64,000 nucleotides of DNA from assembly GCF_036884655.1 (NCBI RefSeq), contig NC_088338.1, forward strand, positions 4,473,501-4,537,500, in the 5' to 3' direction. Position numbers and translations under genes: made by a program. The notes under the pieces are model-generated. The model was not told the origin of the DNA. It saw only the letters and a program-made list of their open reading frames with translations, and did not search any database. Of the stretch, positions 14,785 to 28,658 are shown one piece after another; positions within the stretch are counted from its first letter, which is position 1, and each line of letters begins with the position of its first letter. This DNA is from Musa acuminata AAA Group. Its lineage: Eukaryota > Streptophyta > Magnoliopsida > Zingiberales > Musaceae.

Positions 14785-15104
14785 AGACTTCTCGATATAA
14801 TTCTTCGTGCTCAAGTTAATAATCGAAGACTTTCAAATATATATTCAAATACTTAAAGAGTCATTTGCATTGGGTTTAAGATATTTTTTTATATTTTATA
14901 GAATTAAAAAAGTTATGATTATCTTTTTCATCGTAATAGATGAGAAAAAACTTATGATTACCTTCTTTATCATAATAGATGAAAAAAATTATAATTATCT
15001 TGTTTGAGAAGAAAGCTTATATTTGTTATTTTAAATATTCATCTAATTATGTGTTAGTTGATGATAAATTCTTTATCGAATATGATACTTAGAAGATCAC
15101 AAAT

Positions 15105-16059
<955 letters not shown>

Positions 16060-16131
<72 letters not shown>
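16060..16131. repeat. (AT)n microsatellite, about 72 bp, right border of the solo LTR
   Basis: Uninterrupted TA run directly after the LTR end CTAACA. Confidence 0.97.
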
Positions 16132-16134
<3 letters not shown>

Positions 16135-16705
16135 GAATAACAATGATACTAAAAATCTCAAAGTCAATGTTCCAACAAAATCTTATGATTTGTGGTTTTT
16201 GATGCTGTAATATGTTATTGAATTGAGTTATTGAATTGACACATCACTCGATTAGATATTGGTTCACATTGGGACTTGAGTCCAACAAGAAATGTGATAT
16301 CATGATAATGACTTCTGGATGTGCACCATCTCCACCTCCCTTCGATTCCAAGTTGAAGTTAATTTATCATATCATTTAACACGCAGAACAATAGAGATTA
16401 TGATCCCTCTAAGCAATGTGAGAGTTGATCGGTGTTTGTGTTACAAGCAGAGCACCGTCAATAGCCACTCGATACGTAACTTTTATATAATGTTTAAGAT
16501 AAAAAAAGAAGAGAGATTTTTTATACCCACGTTGATACTATAGGGTGGTTACCATCTTATCACTTGCGTTTATATTCATCTATCTATTTTGAGTTATTAA
16601 CTTAAATATCGAAGAAATTAGATCAAGTAATCTTTTTCGATCTCAATCTTTATGGAGATGATACTTCAAGAGTTCGATATTTTCATTTCGAAGATATCTT
16701 GGACA

Positions 16706-16774
<69 letters not shown>

Positions 16775-17119
16775 GTCCAAACCACACCGAGCTAACGTAA
16801 CGATTTTTTTCCATAACATATACAAATAAATCCTATCTTGTTCATCAATCTCACCAAATAAAATACATACGTACACTATCTGCATGCTATATGCTTGATG
16901 TGCGAATGTGCAAATAGCACTTTGTGGCGTGAGTAAAAGTGGGAAACGACAGATCTCCTGCTGGGCGTACGCATGCGCGTACGTCATACGTACACGTGTA
17001 CTGATGCGTCATGTAATTATGAGGGATACCTACGTTATACCACATAACTGTTAACGTTTATCATTCCAATTCAGTGCACATAACTGTAAACCTTTATCAT
17101 TCCAATTCGGTGCGGGGTG

Positions 17120-17150
<31 letters not shown>

Positions 17151-17775
17151 GTTTCCTTTAAAGGAAATATGTAAGCGTGCCTCTCCTCCGATGTTTACCC
17201 TAACCCTCGGACAAGCACTTTTACATTCCAAATGAGTTACACCTCCTCCAAACCACTCACCGAAAACGATCACGACCACGGGATCTTCCACTCCGGCGGC
17301 GTCGGATTAGCCGGCGACCGCCCCAACCACGTCGTCTCGCCGGAACAGCGTTATCTTCAAGTGTGTAGATAAGCGACTGCCTCAACCGCCATCTGCATTG
17401 TCGGCGACCATAAACTTTGGTCCAGAGGGATACTTTCTGCATTGTCGCAACACCGTTTCGAATCTACAGAAAAGTTGTGGGCGTTTCTCGACGTTCTAAC
17501 ACAATGAAACAGACCTTGTGCATGGAGATCTCCACCGCCATCTTCCCGAACAAGTTCGCCGGTCCACAACACCATTCGTGTTGCTGATGGCGAAAGGCCT
17601 CGAAGGTACTCGGTGGCTCACTTTTTACCTGCACTCAGAGGTCCAGCAGATATCATGAAGCAAATCATCTAATCAACTGCTTCCTCCCAATGAATCGCTT
17701 TAATCATTGGAAGACCAGGAAACCATAAGATCGAGACGCAAGTTTGTAGCAGGTATCTGATCGATTGTTCTGGCC
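16132..17775. other. Intergenic region with a fourth (AT)n tract and a CT repeat
   Basis: Contains (AT)n at 16709-16771 and (CT)n at about 17120-17149. The remainder has only short open frames without recognisable domains. Confidence 0.6.
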
Positions 17776-18163
17776 TCATTTATTGTTCGACCTTGCAGAG
17801 TTATCATATTCCAGCCCTTCCACGAAGCCGAGCCGTGTGAGCAGTCTCTGCAGCTCGAGTGCATCGATGCATCCATCACAGTTCTGGAAGGTCTCTTTCG
17901 CTGCCTCCAGACTCCTCAGACAAGCTCGAGAGCTCGTCGGAGCTGACCTCCCTGAGCGGCTCATCTTCAGGGCTACAGCGCAGGCCCATGACGTCCACCG
18001 GGCATCGCCTCTGCCGGTGGTTCGTCGTGGGCCATCGACAAGCATGTGCAGAACTCGACGCAGGAGCGGAGGAAGGACGGATGGATGTTGGGGAGGACTC
18101 GAGGAGTGTCATGATGACATAGCTGAGTAGTGTCCGAAGGAAGAAAGCCGACTGGTCCTGCAA
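17776..18163 (-). pseudogene. Calmodulin-like (CML45/46-type) EF-hand protein relic
   Basis: Two minus-strand frames share one ancestral protein. The first (18163 to about 17,900) begins MQDQSAFFLRTLLSYV and runs to EVSSDELSSLSEE, the usual lead-in to the EF-hand part. The second frame (to 17776) has AAKETF, then CDGCIDALELQRLLTRLGF and VEGLE, the E-helix, loop and F-helix of a plant CML EF-hand. A frameshift near 17,900-17,920 is needed to join them. The calcium loop has lost its first residues (QNCDGCID instead of DxNxDGxID), and the second EF-hand of the pair is missing before the stop. Functional relatives are calcium sensors. The family call is moderately sure; decay is clear. Confidence 0.6.
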
Positions 18164-18816
18164 GAGAGATCAGCTTCTCCATGATTAGGATGAGAACGGG
18201 GCAAGTAGTAGACAAGTTGGATTGTCTCCTTGTGCTGGTTTGCTGAGACAAGGGGAGGGTGAAGGGGAAGTATTTGTAGGAGGGAGGGGAGGAAGAATTG
18301 TTGTTGGTGAAACGAGGTTAATGACCGTTTTGCCATTCACAAGATCGATAATTATTGTCACGTGTCGTCAATCGAGCTGACGACGACAAGAAAATATAAT
18401 CAATTATTTTTATTTTTAGATAATTATAAAATTTTTAATATAATTTTTAAAATATAAAAAATACGATACTACGAGATCTAACTATAAATATAGAGAGAAA
18501 TATCCGCCAAAATCCAGTTTACATGGTCGCAAAAGAAGGTTAGCCTCTCTCTGCCCCCAACAGGGATTCACGCAGCAGGAAGCTGTAGGGCCTGAGGAGA
18601 CATCCGGAGCTCATTCACTGTGACTGGCTTCGTGAAGCGAGTCAAGTTACTGTGCCCAAAGCCAAAGCCGGAAGACTGTCACCTTTGATAAAAGATTCCT
18701 TCCGACATGGACGGGTGAAAGCGGAGTTCTGCCTTTCTCCTCCTCCTCCTTCTTCGCCTTTACTGTTGCGGCTGGAGAATCGTTGGGTAACGGTGCGAAG
18801 AAGGGAGTAGGGTGTC
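18164..18816. other. Spacer upstream of the IQD gene
   Basis: No gene seen. The last 250 bp are CT-rich and probably hold the IQD promoter and leader. Confidence 0.5.
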
Positions 18817-20685
18817 ATGGGAAGGAAGGGGAGCAGCTCTTGGCTGACGGCGGTCAAACGGGCGTTTATGTCGCCGTCTAAGGACTCCGAGAGGAAGACC
18901 TCGGGACAAGGAGAGGAAGAAGAGAAGGTGAGAGTGTTGTGCTTCCTCCCTCGTCTGCTTTCGGTGTTTCTAATGGGTCACCTTCACCTTTCCTTTCTTT
19001 CGTGACTTCGTCTTCTGGTAGCGGAAGAGGGAGAAGAGGAGATGGATGTTCCGGAAGCCGTCAACGCTCGAGCAACAGCAGCAGGCGAGGGCGCCGACGG
19101 TAGTCACGCCGGAGGAAAGGCACGCTATTGCCCTTGCCGTGGCCTCCGCAGCGACGGCAGAGGCGGCGGTAGCGACGGCGCAGGCGGCGGCGGAGGTGGT
19201 GCGCCTCACCAGGCCTTCTGCGAGCTTCGTCAAGGAGCATTACGCCGCCGTCGTCATCCAAACCGCCTTTCGAGGATACTTGGTACCTCACCTCTTCTTT
19301 AGGTTCTTCGTCTTCTTGAGTTCAGGGATGGTTCTAAAGTGGATTTGGGTTTCGGGGTGGTGGTGAAGGCGAGGAGGGCACTGCGGGCTTTGAAGGGGCT
19401 GGTAAAGCTGCAGGCCTTGGTGAGGGGTCACAACGTCCGGAAGCAAGCGAACATGACGCTGCGGTGCATGCAAGCTCTGGTGAGAGCACAGGCGAGGGTG
19501 AGAGAACAGCGCATGCGGCTCGCCCAAGAGTCGGCGGCGGCGGTTTCTCGAGGTAGCAACATGTCCTCCTTCAGCTGCGACACCTCTTTCTGGGACTCCA
19601 AGTACCTCCAGGAGCTCGCGGAGAGAAGATCCATGGTAACACATCCTTCGTCTTCCTCGTTGGTTTCTTCTTTGCTCATCGTGTGGATTTGTCCTATCTT
19701 TTTCTTCTCTCTTTAATGGTGGAACAAACAGTCGAGAGATGGGAGTAGCTTTGCTGATGATTGGGACGACCGCCCGAGAACGATGGACGAGATACAAGCG
19801 ACGTTGCAACGCCGGAAGGATGCTGCTCTCAGACGAGAGAGGGCGCTCTCCTATGCCTTCTCTCATAAAGTGAGCTCCGAACACGCTTATTTCTCCCCCG
19901 CCGCCTGCTTTCCTCTGTGATGTATATACGACTGACATCAAGTCTCCGGTCTATCTATCGGAAAGCTCTTGAGATCGGATCGGAGCTCGTCGCGCCTTCT
20001 CGACGAAGACGTGGACGGCGAGGTGGCTTCGGCGGGAGAGCAGAGACCGAGCCGGTGGATGGATCGCTGGATCGCCTCAAGGTCCTCTTTTGACAACAGA
20101 GCCAGCAGCAGGGCGCGAGCCTCCGTTGGCTATCGGGATCCCATCAAGACCTTGGAGATCGACACCGCTCGACCCTACTCTTACTCCGCCCCCGCCAACC
20201 CTCGCCGCCAGACGCCGCCGTCCCCGCAGCCCGTCCCGCTCCACCGCGGTCACCACCAACGACACCAGACCCACTCGCCCACCACGCCCTCGCCCTCCGA
20301 GATGCGACCTTTGCAAGTCCGCTCCGCCAGTCCCCGCTGCGGCCGGCAGGACCACAGGAGCATCTCCACCGCCCAGACGCCAACCTACCACCCCGCGGCG
20401 TCGGTGCCGAACTACATGGCGGCGACGGAGTCCGCCAAGGCGCGGCTGCGGTCGCAGAGCGCACCGCGACAGCGACCCGGGACGCCGGACCGGGATCGGG
20501 CCAGCTTCGCCAAGAAGCGCCTCTCGTTCCCGGAGCCGGAGAACCTGCGGAGCCCGAGCTTCAAGAGCGCGGCGGCGAGGTTCGCCGGGGAGCCCCGCTC
20601 CAACGTGTCCTCGTCCTGCAACGACAGCCTCGTGGGCGAAGCGTCCCCGTCCTCGACGACGGACCTCCGGCGGTGGCTGCGGTGA
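18817..20685 (+). CDS. IQ-DOMAIN (IQD) calmodulin-binding protein, 5 exons
   Basis: Exons 18817-18927, 19022-19282, 19369-19635, 19732-19869 and 19966-20685 join in phase to give 498 aa, ending at TGA. The start is [17 protein letters not shown], the typical basic IQD N-terminus. Residues about 109-175 form the IQ67 domain ([13 protein letters not shown] at the exon 2 end, [20 protein letters not shown] at the exon 3 start), with the family's conserved intron inside the IQ motif. [20 protein letters not shown] and [12 protein letters not shown] follow, then a long basic Ser/Pro/Arg-rich tail with the family's LSFPEPE-type motif. IQD proteins bind calmodulin and act as scaffolds on microtubules, membrane or nucleus. 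One oddity: exon 3 seems to follow GGTGAAG, an acceptor with no pyrimidine tract; an in-frame alternative acceptor at 19319-19320 would add 16 residues inside the IQ motif. Confidence 0.9.
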
Positions 20686-22684
20686 GGAGGTGGCGCCGGC
20701 GGCACAGGGGACTCTGCTTTCTTTTTGGTTTGTTGTGTACGTTTTCTGTGGCTTCGCTTTTGTTTTGGCAGTGGAGTGGGATTGGGGGACGCGAAAGCTA
20801 TCAATTCATGTGGTGGCAGGCAAAGGCACGGGTGGGGAAGTCTGCGAGGAGGAAAGCGAAATGAGACGGGTGTGGTGGGAGTGCAGTGCGGGGTTTGGGT
20901 TCTTTTCTGGTGATGGGAAATCATGGGAGCGGGCGGTCACGTCTTGGTTTTTGTGCCAAGGCTGACGGCTTGGGGCTGCGGGAAAGGGAGGGAACTCATA
21001 AGCTTGTTGTAATGGCGACCGTGATCTTATCAGGAACAGTTCCCATCGTCTTGGCTCGCCCCATGGTGAGTTGAATGTCCTGCGCTCCATGAACAGCTAT
21101 ATCATATAAAGACACTGAATACTATTAATTAAAATAAGTAATTAATAAAATGCTAATATTTCACGATGGAGTGCAGTAAAATCTGCTCATCCTCGTTGCT
21201 ATTCTTCGATCACTATCGATCGAGAGAAACAACGAGGAGGATATGACAAGGGGAAGAAGAGTCTTACCTAACTTTGGTAGCAGATGCATGACGACGGATG
21301 TGGTGGATCGGTGACGACTGTGACCACTTTGCCTGGATGGAAGGAGCACACCAACAGGGAAATGAAACCGCCACAAGAAGACGAAGGCGTCAATATCTTT
21401 TATGCTGCAAGTTTACCTCCACCTTGTAGCTCGATGTATGCTGCTGCTTTCTTTCCCCTGTGCTGCTGTTGCCTGACATTTTACTAAGCAATGAAGAACC
21501 ATCAGAAACAAGTCAAGATATTACCTCATGTCATATCTGACATCTCAGTTCGACTAAAAGAAACTGTACACCATGCAGTGACAAACACTAGCTTGTGGAC
21601 TTTGCACTATTTCCAGCTATATGAATCATTTGCATAAAAATCCCAGCAGTGTGCCTCAATTCTCTTATGATTCCACATTTTTTGTCTGGAGTGCCATATG
21701 AAGCATGATGACCATCAGGACCAGATGAACTGAAGATGATAGTGTAGGGAAGTAGATGTGTTGACAATTAGCAGCTGAATAGTCCCACTGCAACTTACAC
21801 ATGTTCTTTACATGACCCACATACCATCCCAACCCAGTTTCCATGGAAATTGCTTCAAGTTGACCTGGTACAACAAAAGTAGAGTTATACCTTAAATGAC
21901 CCATCCCTACCCAGTTCTGCAATCCAACCTTATATCAACATTGATCATCTTCAGACAAACACACTAATGTGCAGAGTACATATCTTAATGAAACATGAGT
22001 TCTAAGACTTTCAAGCTCTGAACCAAAGTATACCTTCAATTTAACATTCCAGGCAAGATACATGTCGACAAAATATATAGATAAAAGTTTATTTGTGCAA
22101 AAGATAAGCTATTAATATATACTTTGCATATTCCAAAATGATCGGTTATAGCACAAAATTGACTCAGAATTAGAGACACTGATAAAGATCGGCACTCGGC
22201 CTTATGCATTCTACAGATATTCCAATGGCTTTAAGATTTTATTTTCCATTTAATTTGACTTTGAGATTGCTTTAATAGGATATTCAATATCAAATTTCAA
22301 ATGATTGTTAAAACTTGATTCTTCCACACAGCACCACAACACTTTTTTTTTTTTAATAATAATGACAAAGGACAGTGCACACTGTGAAATATTACTAAAA
22401 GATGACATTTATTCTTCATGCTGAACCAAAAGAAATCAACCTTTAGGAGAAAGCATAAATAATGTCATGACGGCACAGGATTCAGGCCAGATAATCTTCT
22501 ACTGATAGCATAACCATAACCGGCTTTATCCGACAGTAAGTAATTCTTAAGCTACATTACTTGTCAAAAGGAATGAGAAAGGAAGTGATGGCATTTGCCA
22601 AGTAAGCAGATCCTCCTGAATGAAGCTTCTGATAAAAATGAGATGAACAGTAAGTTGGAAACATACAGAATCGAGTGATGATTC
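20686..22684. other. Convergent intergenic region between the IQD and PPR genes
   Basis: Holds the 3' untranslated ends of both convergent genes. Only short unrelated open frames are present; a poly-T run lies near 22,344. Nothing else is supported. Confidence 0.5.
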
Positions 22685-25600
22685 TTATTCCACACAGATC
22701 GACTCGAGCAATTGTTCGGTGTCTTCACCAACAACCACATGCTCCATCTTCAAGCGATGACGCATACCAGGGCTCCTCTTCCCAGCAGCTGCGTATGTCC
22801 TTATAAGTGCCTCAAACACCTCAGCCCCGAGGTCTTTCTCCACCGTCTGCAGAAGCTCGATGAATTTCTCAGCACCTGCAACATCCTTCTTTTGCTCGAA
22901 GTATGCAATTAAAGTAATTATGGTCTCATGGGGTGGGACCCAAAATCTACCAAGGCTTTTCCCCTTCTTAATTGCACGATCGGCACACCAATGTGCCATT
23001 TTCAGATCCCCTTTATTCATATAATAATCCATAAATATCTCCCATGTTTTGGCATTGAGTCTTCCACCAAGCATTTTCGCATGTTTCTTAACAGCTTGGG
23101 CTTTATCTAGCATTCCTTCATTAGCATAAGCTTTAATCATTGCATTAGCCACTCGGATATCATATACTGAGAAGTTGGATTCCCATTCCTTAAAACATGC
23201 CTCAGCGCCTGGCAAATCCTTCAAATTCACCAGCACCTGAATCATATTCAAATAGCTCACATTTGCCATCTTTGGACGTACCAGCTTTAGAGATCTCCAT
23301 ATCCGGTGCACTTCAACCAGGTTCCCTGTTCGACCATACAAAGTGATGAGAAACTGATAAGCTACAACATCTTGACCTAGGTTCCTCTTTTCTAATTCCT
23401 TCAGAGCTCCTTCTGCTTTCTGAAACATGCCAGCATCTACATAAATGGATGCAAGATTACTGTAAGTTGTCCAATCAGCAGCAACTCTCCCATCTCTTTT
23501 CATCTCTTCCATGACCCTCTCAACCCCAGATATGTCATTCATCGCAGCAAGAGATCTCATCCAGACATTGAAAGTAAAGCAATCTGGCATGACATCATCA
23601 GCTTTCATCTCTTGAATTATGCCAGGAACTTTTCCTGGTTGATTGGTTTTAGCATATAGGGTCATCAAGCTGTTGTAGGCCATCGGGCTTGACGCAAACT
23701 TCAATTCCTTCATTTTCTCCATGAGGCCCTCTGCCTTTTCCGTCAGTAGTTCTTTGCAATAGCAGTTGAGGAGTGCACCATATGTAAGGTGATTTTTAGC
23801 AGACTCTGGTAGATTGATGAAGTACTCCTCGGCCGAAGCAATGCCTCGGGATTTGGCAACTAGATCCAGACGGACTGCTTGATCACTCAGTGTCAAGTTC
23901 ATGCCTCTTTTAGCCATGACCTCGGACAGCTGCAAAAACATCAATATCATGTAATACTGATTTTCCAAGATGAGAAACAACAAACCAAGCTCAATAATGA
24001 CACATGATATTTTAAAGCATAACATTGCTTGCAATGACACGAAAATCCTTTTTAATGTTTGGCACCAAAAGACTTGATCTAAGAGACTTGCTACTCTTAC
24101 GAGAACAGAAGCAGAAATATTGAAAATGTAAAAGATATGTTAAGAGTTTAGATATGTTGATGCCCCAAGTCTTGCATTTGCTTCCAGTCATGTTTGATAA
24201 TAGCATGAACCAGCATGATTATCTTTATGGAAAATGATCTGCCTTTAAGAAATTGCTTAATAGTCATGTTTGATAACAAATTATTTGGTGAAAGAAATTT
24301 GAAATGGATTATATACTACAGGAATTTGTTAAAAATATCTTCAAGAGAACCTTATACATAGATTGTTACAAGATCCAAAATAGGTGGTTTTATCTGTTGT
24401 TTATTTGCTGTCACCATTTATTCTGTTTCAATCTTCATCGTTTCAATTGCAGTGGCCTTTTAACAAAAGCACTTGGATAATGTCTACCAAAGCAGTAGTG
24501 GTAACAAATAGGAGAGGTAGAAGAAGAATAAAGTGTTGAAGAGACAGAAGAATGGTAGAGATAGCCAGCATAAAAACCTTGGTTTTTCAGCACATCAAGC
24601 CCACTTCTTCAACAACTAGGCATTTTGCTACTTGAAAATTAGGTTTCTTAAATCACTGAGCATTTTATGAATATTATTTTATATGAAACAAAAAGTTTCA
24701 AGCAACAAAAAGCCTTATTTAGAGAGGCATCTAGATCTTCCTAAACTTCTTTGAAACCAAATGGACATTTATAAGGGACTCACGTGATTTTTTTAAGGCA
24801 AAAGTAGGACTTTGAGCCAATCCTAAAAGAATAACAACTTGCAATGAAAATCCTTAACATAATAGAAAAACTAAACCATATACCCACCCATATGACTTAG
24901 ATTGACTATACTCACACCAGTTGTTCAACCCTAAAGCCAACATAACTCAATGTAAGTCTAAGCATTCTCTAGGGCTAGACAACATCAATCACTTCTGGAA
25001 GACAACAATTGCCAAATATCTTTTGAGTATCTCTGACTGTTGACAATATTAATGATGTAGTGATGCAATTGACCATCTATTTTATCCAGTTGATCATGTG
25101 ATTGGAGAAAGAATGACTCGATTAATGAGCCTGTTGCTCCATACAGTTGGAAGTAGATTATAAGAATTGATAAAGGACCATTTTGATTTTATTTTTGTTT
25201 TGAATAAACTTTGTTAGTTTAAGGGGTTTCTTGCAAATGTTATAAGTTGTCATATTGCAACATCTTCTATGATACCATATTAGTTACCAAGATTGCCTAG
25301 ATAAAAAAAGAAAAAGAAAACCAACAACAGAAAAAGAAATGTGACATATTAGGTTGATTTAAGATCCCAATAAAAAAGAGAAAAATTGGAGAATTGAAGG
25401 CTTAACTGAGATTAAATATATATAAGGAAGTTTCATTATATCAAAAATTCAATAAAGAAAAAATTAAATCAAGTACCTTATCAAGAAGGAAAATTATTTG
25501 TCAAAACAAATTTATAATTATATCTTCCCTAAAACACAAAAGAAAGAATGATTGATAAGTCTCAATTAAGAGAGAGAATTTTTTTCTTCATGTCCCTTGC

Positions 25601-27059
25601 TTATTTTTTATTTTTTATCTTGTACTTGGGGGTATATAAGAAAAAAGAATGGATTGTGATATTCGATCACCAAGAATGCCTAAATGAAAGAAATATGCTT
25701 TTTCCACATCACATGTATGGTTGTGAGGCCATATTATTTCTACAATCATGTAATTCCACTATGTGTGTGTGTGTGTACGAGACAGCCATCCTTAAAGAGT
25801 TAATCCTTGTGTTAGAGTGAGTCTGGTTCTTCCTCATTTATTTTATTTACATTTCATCTAACAAAATTATATCTCGTCTTTGATCAGACATCAGATTTGA
25901 TAACAAAGCTCTTATCCTAAGGATACAAATAAATTTTGTTCTCACTAAATGTAAATTTTTATCAGTCAAGAAAAAACCTTTTAAAAATTTTAATCACGAT
26001 TTCAATTACAACCTTTTGCATATATATCTTCAACCTTCATATCATCTTCTAATAATAGTTTGTCTTCCCATTCAAGTACTTTATCATCACAAGATTAATG
26101 CACTTGTCCTTTTCTTTTTGGAGTTTGTCGAATTTGTCTAATATTTTAATTAGACCTATAGTCAATTGACGAACTGCCTAAAAATTGAAACGGCGAAGTC
26201 ATATTCTAATTAGGGTTTTCATTCCAATGTTACCTGTTGCTCAAAAATGTTATAACCATATGACAGCCTTAGACACTGGGGTTCGCTTGGATTCAAACAA
26301 AGGGTAGAATGTTACAATTTTGAATTTCTATTGTGGAAATAAAAAGCTATGACAAAAGGCAAGGATCTTACAAGAATAAAAAGGATTGAAGATAAGGAGA
26401 TAAAGAGCAGAGATATGACAAATAGGCATAAGAAGTTCTGCATTCAGTAATTTCCCACTCTTATTTCTATCCAACAAGATTATCCACTGCATAAGCTTTA
26501 GTAGTTCCTTTCCGGTCACTCATCACCACGCACAAAACAAGCATCTAATCTACGATAGCTAAGCAGCTTGGGAACAACAAACCACAATGGATAATCTCTC
26601 TAATACAAGCAACTACATCTGAGGCGATTTTGATTTCTACACCCTGCACCAAGCCCAATCTAAACTGTGGATTGATCCAAAAAAACCAAACACTTCACCT
26701 AGATTAACAAGATCCCCTTTTTTCTTGTCAATGAAGAACAAGATCAAGATCATGATGATGATCAGCACTTCATCAGCTGGACGGAAGGAAAGAGCAAGGA
26801 GGGATGCGATTGGAGGTAAATGGAGGCGGGTTCACGGTACCTTGAGGGCGGGGTGGAACCTCTTCTGACCGCGGAGCCTGCGGATGGAGACGTCGACCTC
26901 CCATTTATAGACGCGCTTGCGGCTCTTGAGGAACAACTCGAGCTGCTGCCGAACGCTCTGCGGTTTGGTGCCCTCCCGGAAGAGCCGCTTGTAGAGCGGC
27001 TCCTCCAAGTACTTGCTCGACCGCTTCGCCACCAGCTTCGTCCCCGTCGCCGTAGCCAT
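22685..27059 (-). CDS. Pentatricopeptide repeat (P-class) protein, At1g60770 type, 2 exons
   Basis: Exon 1 is 26841-27059 and exon 2 is 22685-23929, joined in phase 0 across a 2.9-kb intron to give 487 aa. Exon 1 encodes MATATGTKLVAKRSSKYLEE, then LYKRLFREG and WEVDVSIRRLR, ending FHPALK at a GT donor. Exon 2 opens LSEVMAKRGMNLTLSDQA after a TTTTTGCAG acceptor; this junction matches the Arabidopsis At1g60770 protein as I remember it. About ten 35-residue PPR units follow (for example TYGALLNCYCKELLTEKAEG and AYNSLMTLYAKTNQPGKVPG), ending KLLES-like (LLESICVE). P-class PPR proteins bind organellar RNA in chloroplasts or mitochondria; no obvious long transit peptide is visible, so the target is uncertain. 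The upstream stretch 27,110-27,180 has TGGGCC/GGCCC (site II) motifs typical of plant organelle-biogenesis genes. Confidence 0.93.
23930..26840 (-). other. Large intron of the PPR gene
   Basis: 2,911-bp AT-rich intron with GT/AG borders. No coding exon or mobile element is recognisable inside it; a short (GT)n run is at about 25,763-25,776. Confidence 0.75.
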
Positions 27060-27380
27060 TGCGCTCTCTGTCTCGCTCGACGGCGAGGGTTTTTTTTGGC
27101 GGCCTCAGTTACCCTCGGGAGGTTTAGGCCGGGCCGAGAACGGCCCGCTTGGTTAATTTTTTGGGCCCAACAGGGCCGGTTATACTGAACCAAACCCAAC
27201 CCATGTAGAGTTTGGAACTGCGGCCGGCAGAGTCGTTCGAATCCCATATTATGGAGATTACTATGAGCTCATTTCCATCAAAGTCACTCCCACTACACTG
27301 TTAAGCCCACCACACAACAAAACCACTTGAAATTGCGATATATACTAAGCCAACCATCTATTGCTTCGGCTAACGCGCGT
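27060..27380. promoter_or_regulatory. Bidirectional promoter region between the PPR gene and the SR-protein pseudogene
   Basis: About 320 bp separates the PPR start codon (minus) from the probable leader of the SR-type locus (plus). It contains several GGCCC/TGGGCC motifs at 27,125-27,180 and an AT-rich TATATACTAAGCC stretch near 27,340. The shared-promoter reading is inference from spacing. Confidence 0.4.
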
Positions 27381-28658
27381 TCCGTTTCCTTCACCGTGCG
27401 TCGGCCTTTGGGGTTGTTTCCTCAGATCGTTCTCGCGAGGAGGTGGGCGAATCTTCCGATCTAATCTCCTTTCCAAGTCCCAAATTGGTGACGCCAACTG
27501 CTCCCATGCTTCTCATTTTTGTTATAACATCTGTTTTCACTCTGTGATTTCGTTGCCTTTTGATCTCCGGCTTTCTATTTGACGTTGACGAACTACTGCC
27601 CTCTCGATCGGAGTCGCTATATCTTTGCATTTTTGTGTTCGGAACCCTAGATCGAGTTGATTCGGATATCTGTCAAGTTCTATTTGAATTATGCTTTAGG
27701 ATATTAGGTCTGGGTTGGATCTGCTGCGAGTTACGGGTGAAAAGGAAGATCGATGGGTGGTTATATGGAAGCATTGATCGACAGTGGATTGAAAGTAAAG
27801 GTGATCTGAACTTTACATCTGGTTCTTTGCAGCTTGAAGACCTTGCTTGCCTTGTTGGTGTAAACATTGCGATGTCTTCTTGTTATATATACTGAAGTAG
27901 GGATGACGATATGTTGTCTTGTCTCGGGATCCTTTCTTTATATTATTGGGGACGGAATGAGTGTAGGTTGGTTGTATCTTCTTTTCTCGTGATCCCTTAT
28001 AATCACTACTCGGTGAAGCATTATAGTTGAGGCACTGGTATTAGCATGAATTATTATTACATGGTCCCAAAATTAAATTCCTAAGTGATTTTTATGTACA
28101 TTAATATAATATTGAGAAAACAATGACTTTGTTCAATGCATGTCCACGCTTACTGGACGACCACCAAGCACCTTGTGTTTGTAATATTCGTTATCTGAAT
28201 GGTGATAGTGTTTACATGTAAAAACATAATGAAAAATAAGGTGAATGAGGCTTCCGTGACAGTGTATTACAGGTTAAGTTGCTATATGCATCGTTGCATT
28301 TTGTTTTGCATGTGTATTTGTTTGTTGTATCTAACCTACATTTGCAATGCTTGGTTATGTCAATTGGTGCAAACAATGTAGTATGCTCATATTTTAATGG
28401 GATTTGGTTTCTTTGTATGATGTGATTGAGGAAATACTGAGAGTAGGTTGTTGAGGTTTAATGGTATCGGGTGAAGCATCTCCTTTTCTACCTAATGAAA
28501 ATGTAGCGTAAAATTCAGACACTTGTACAAGTTATTGGTAGTTTGTCTGTATTATAATACTAATTTGCTGTGATCACATGCTTATTATTTTCAGTGTTTT
28601 GTTCCAAATCATTTGCTTGTCTTTCTTGTAGATAGCTTTCAACTTGTTTCTCTCCAAA

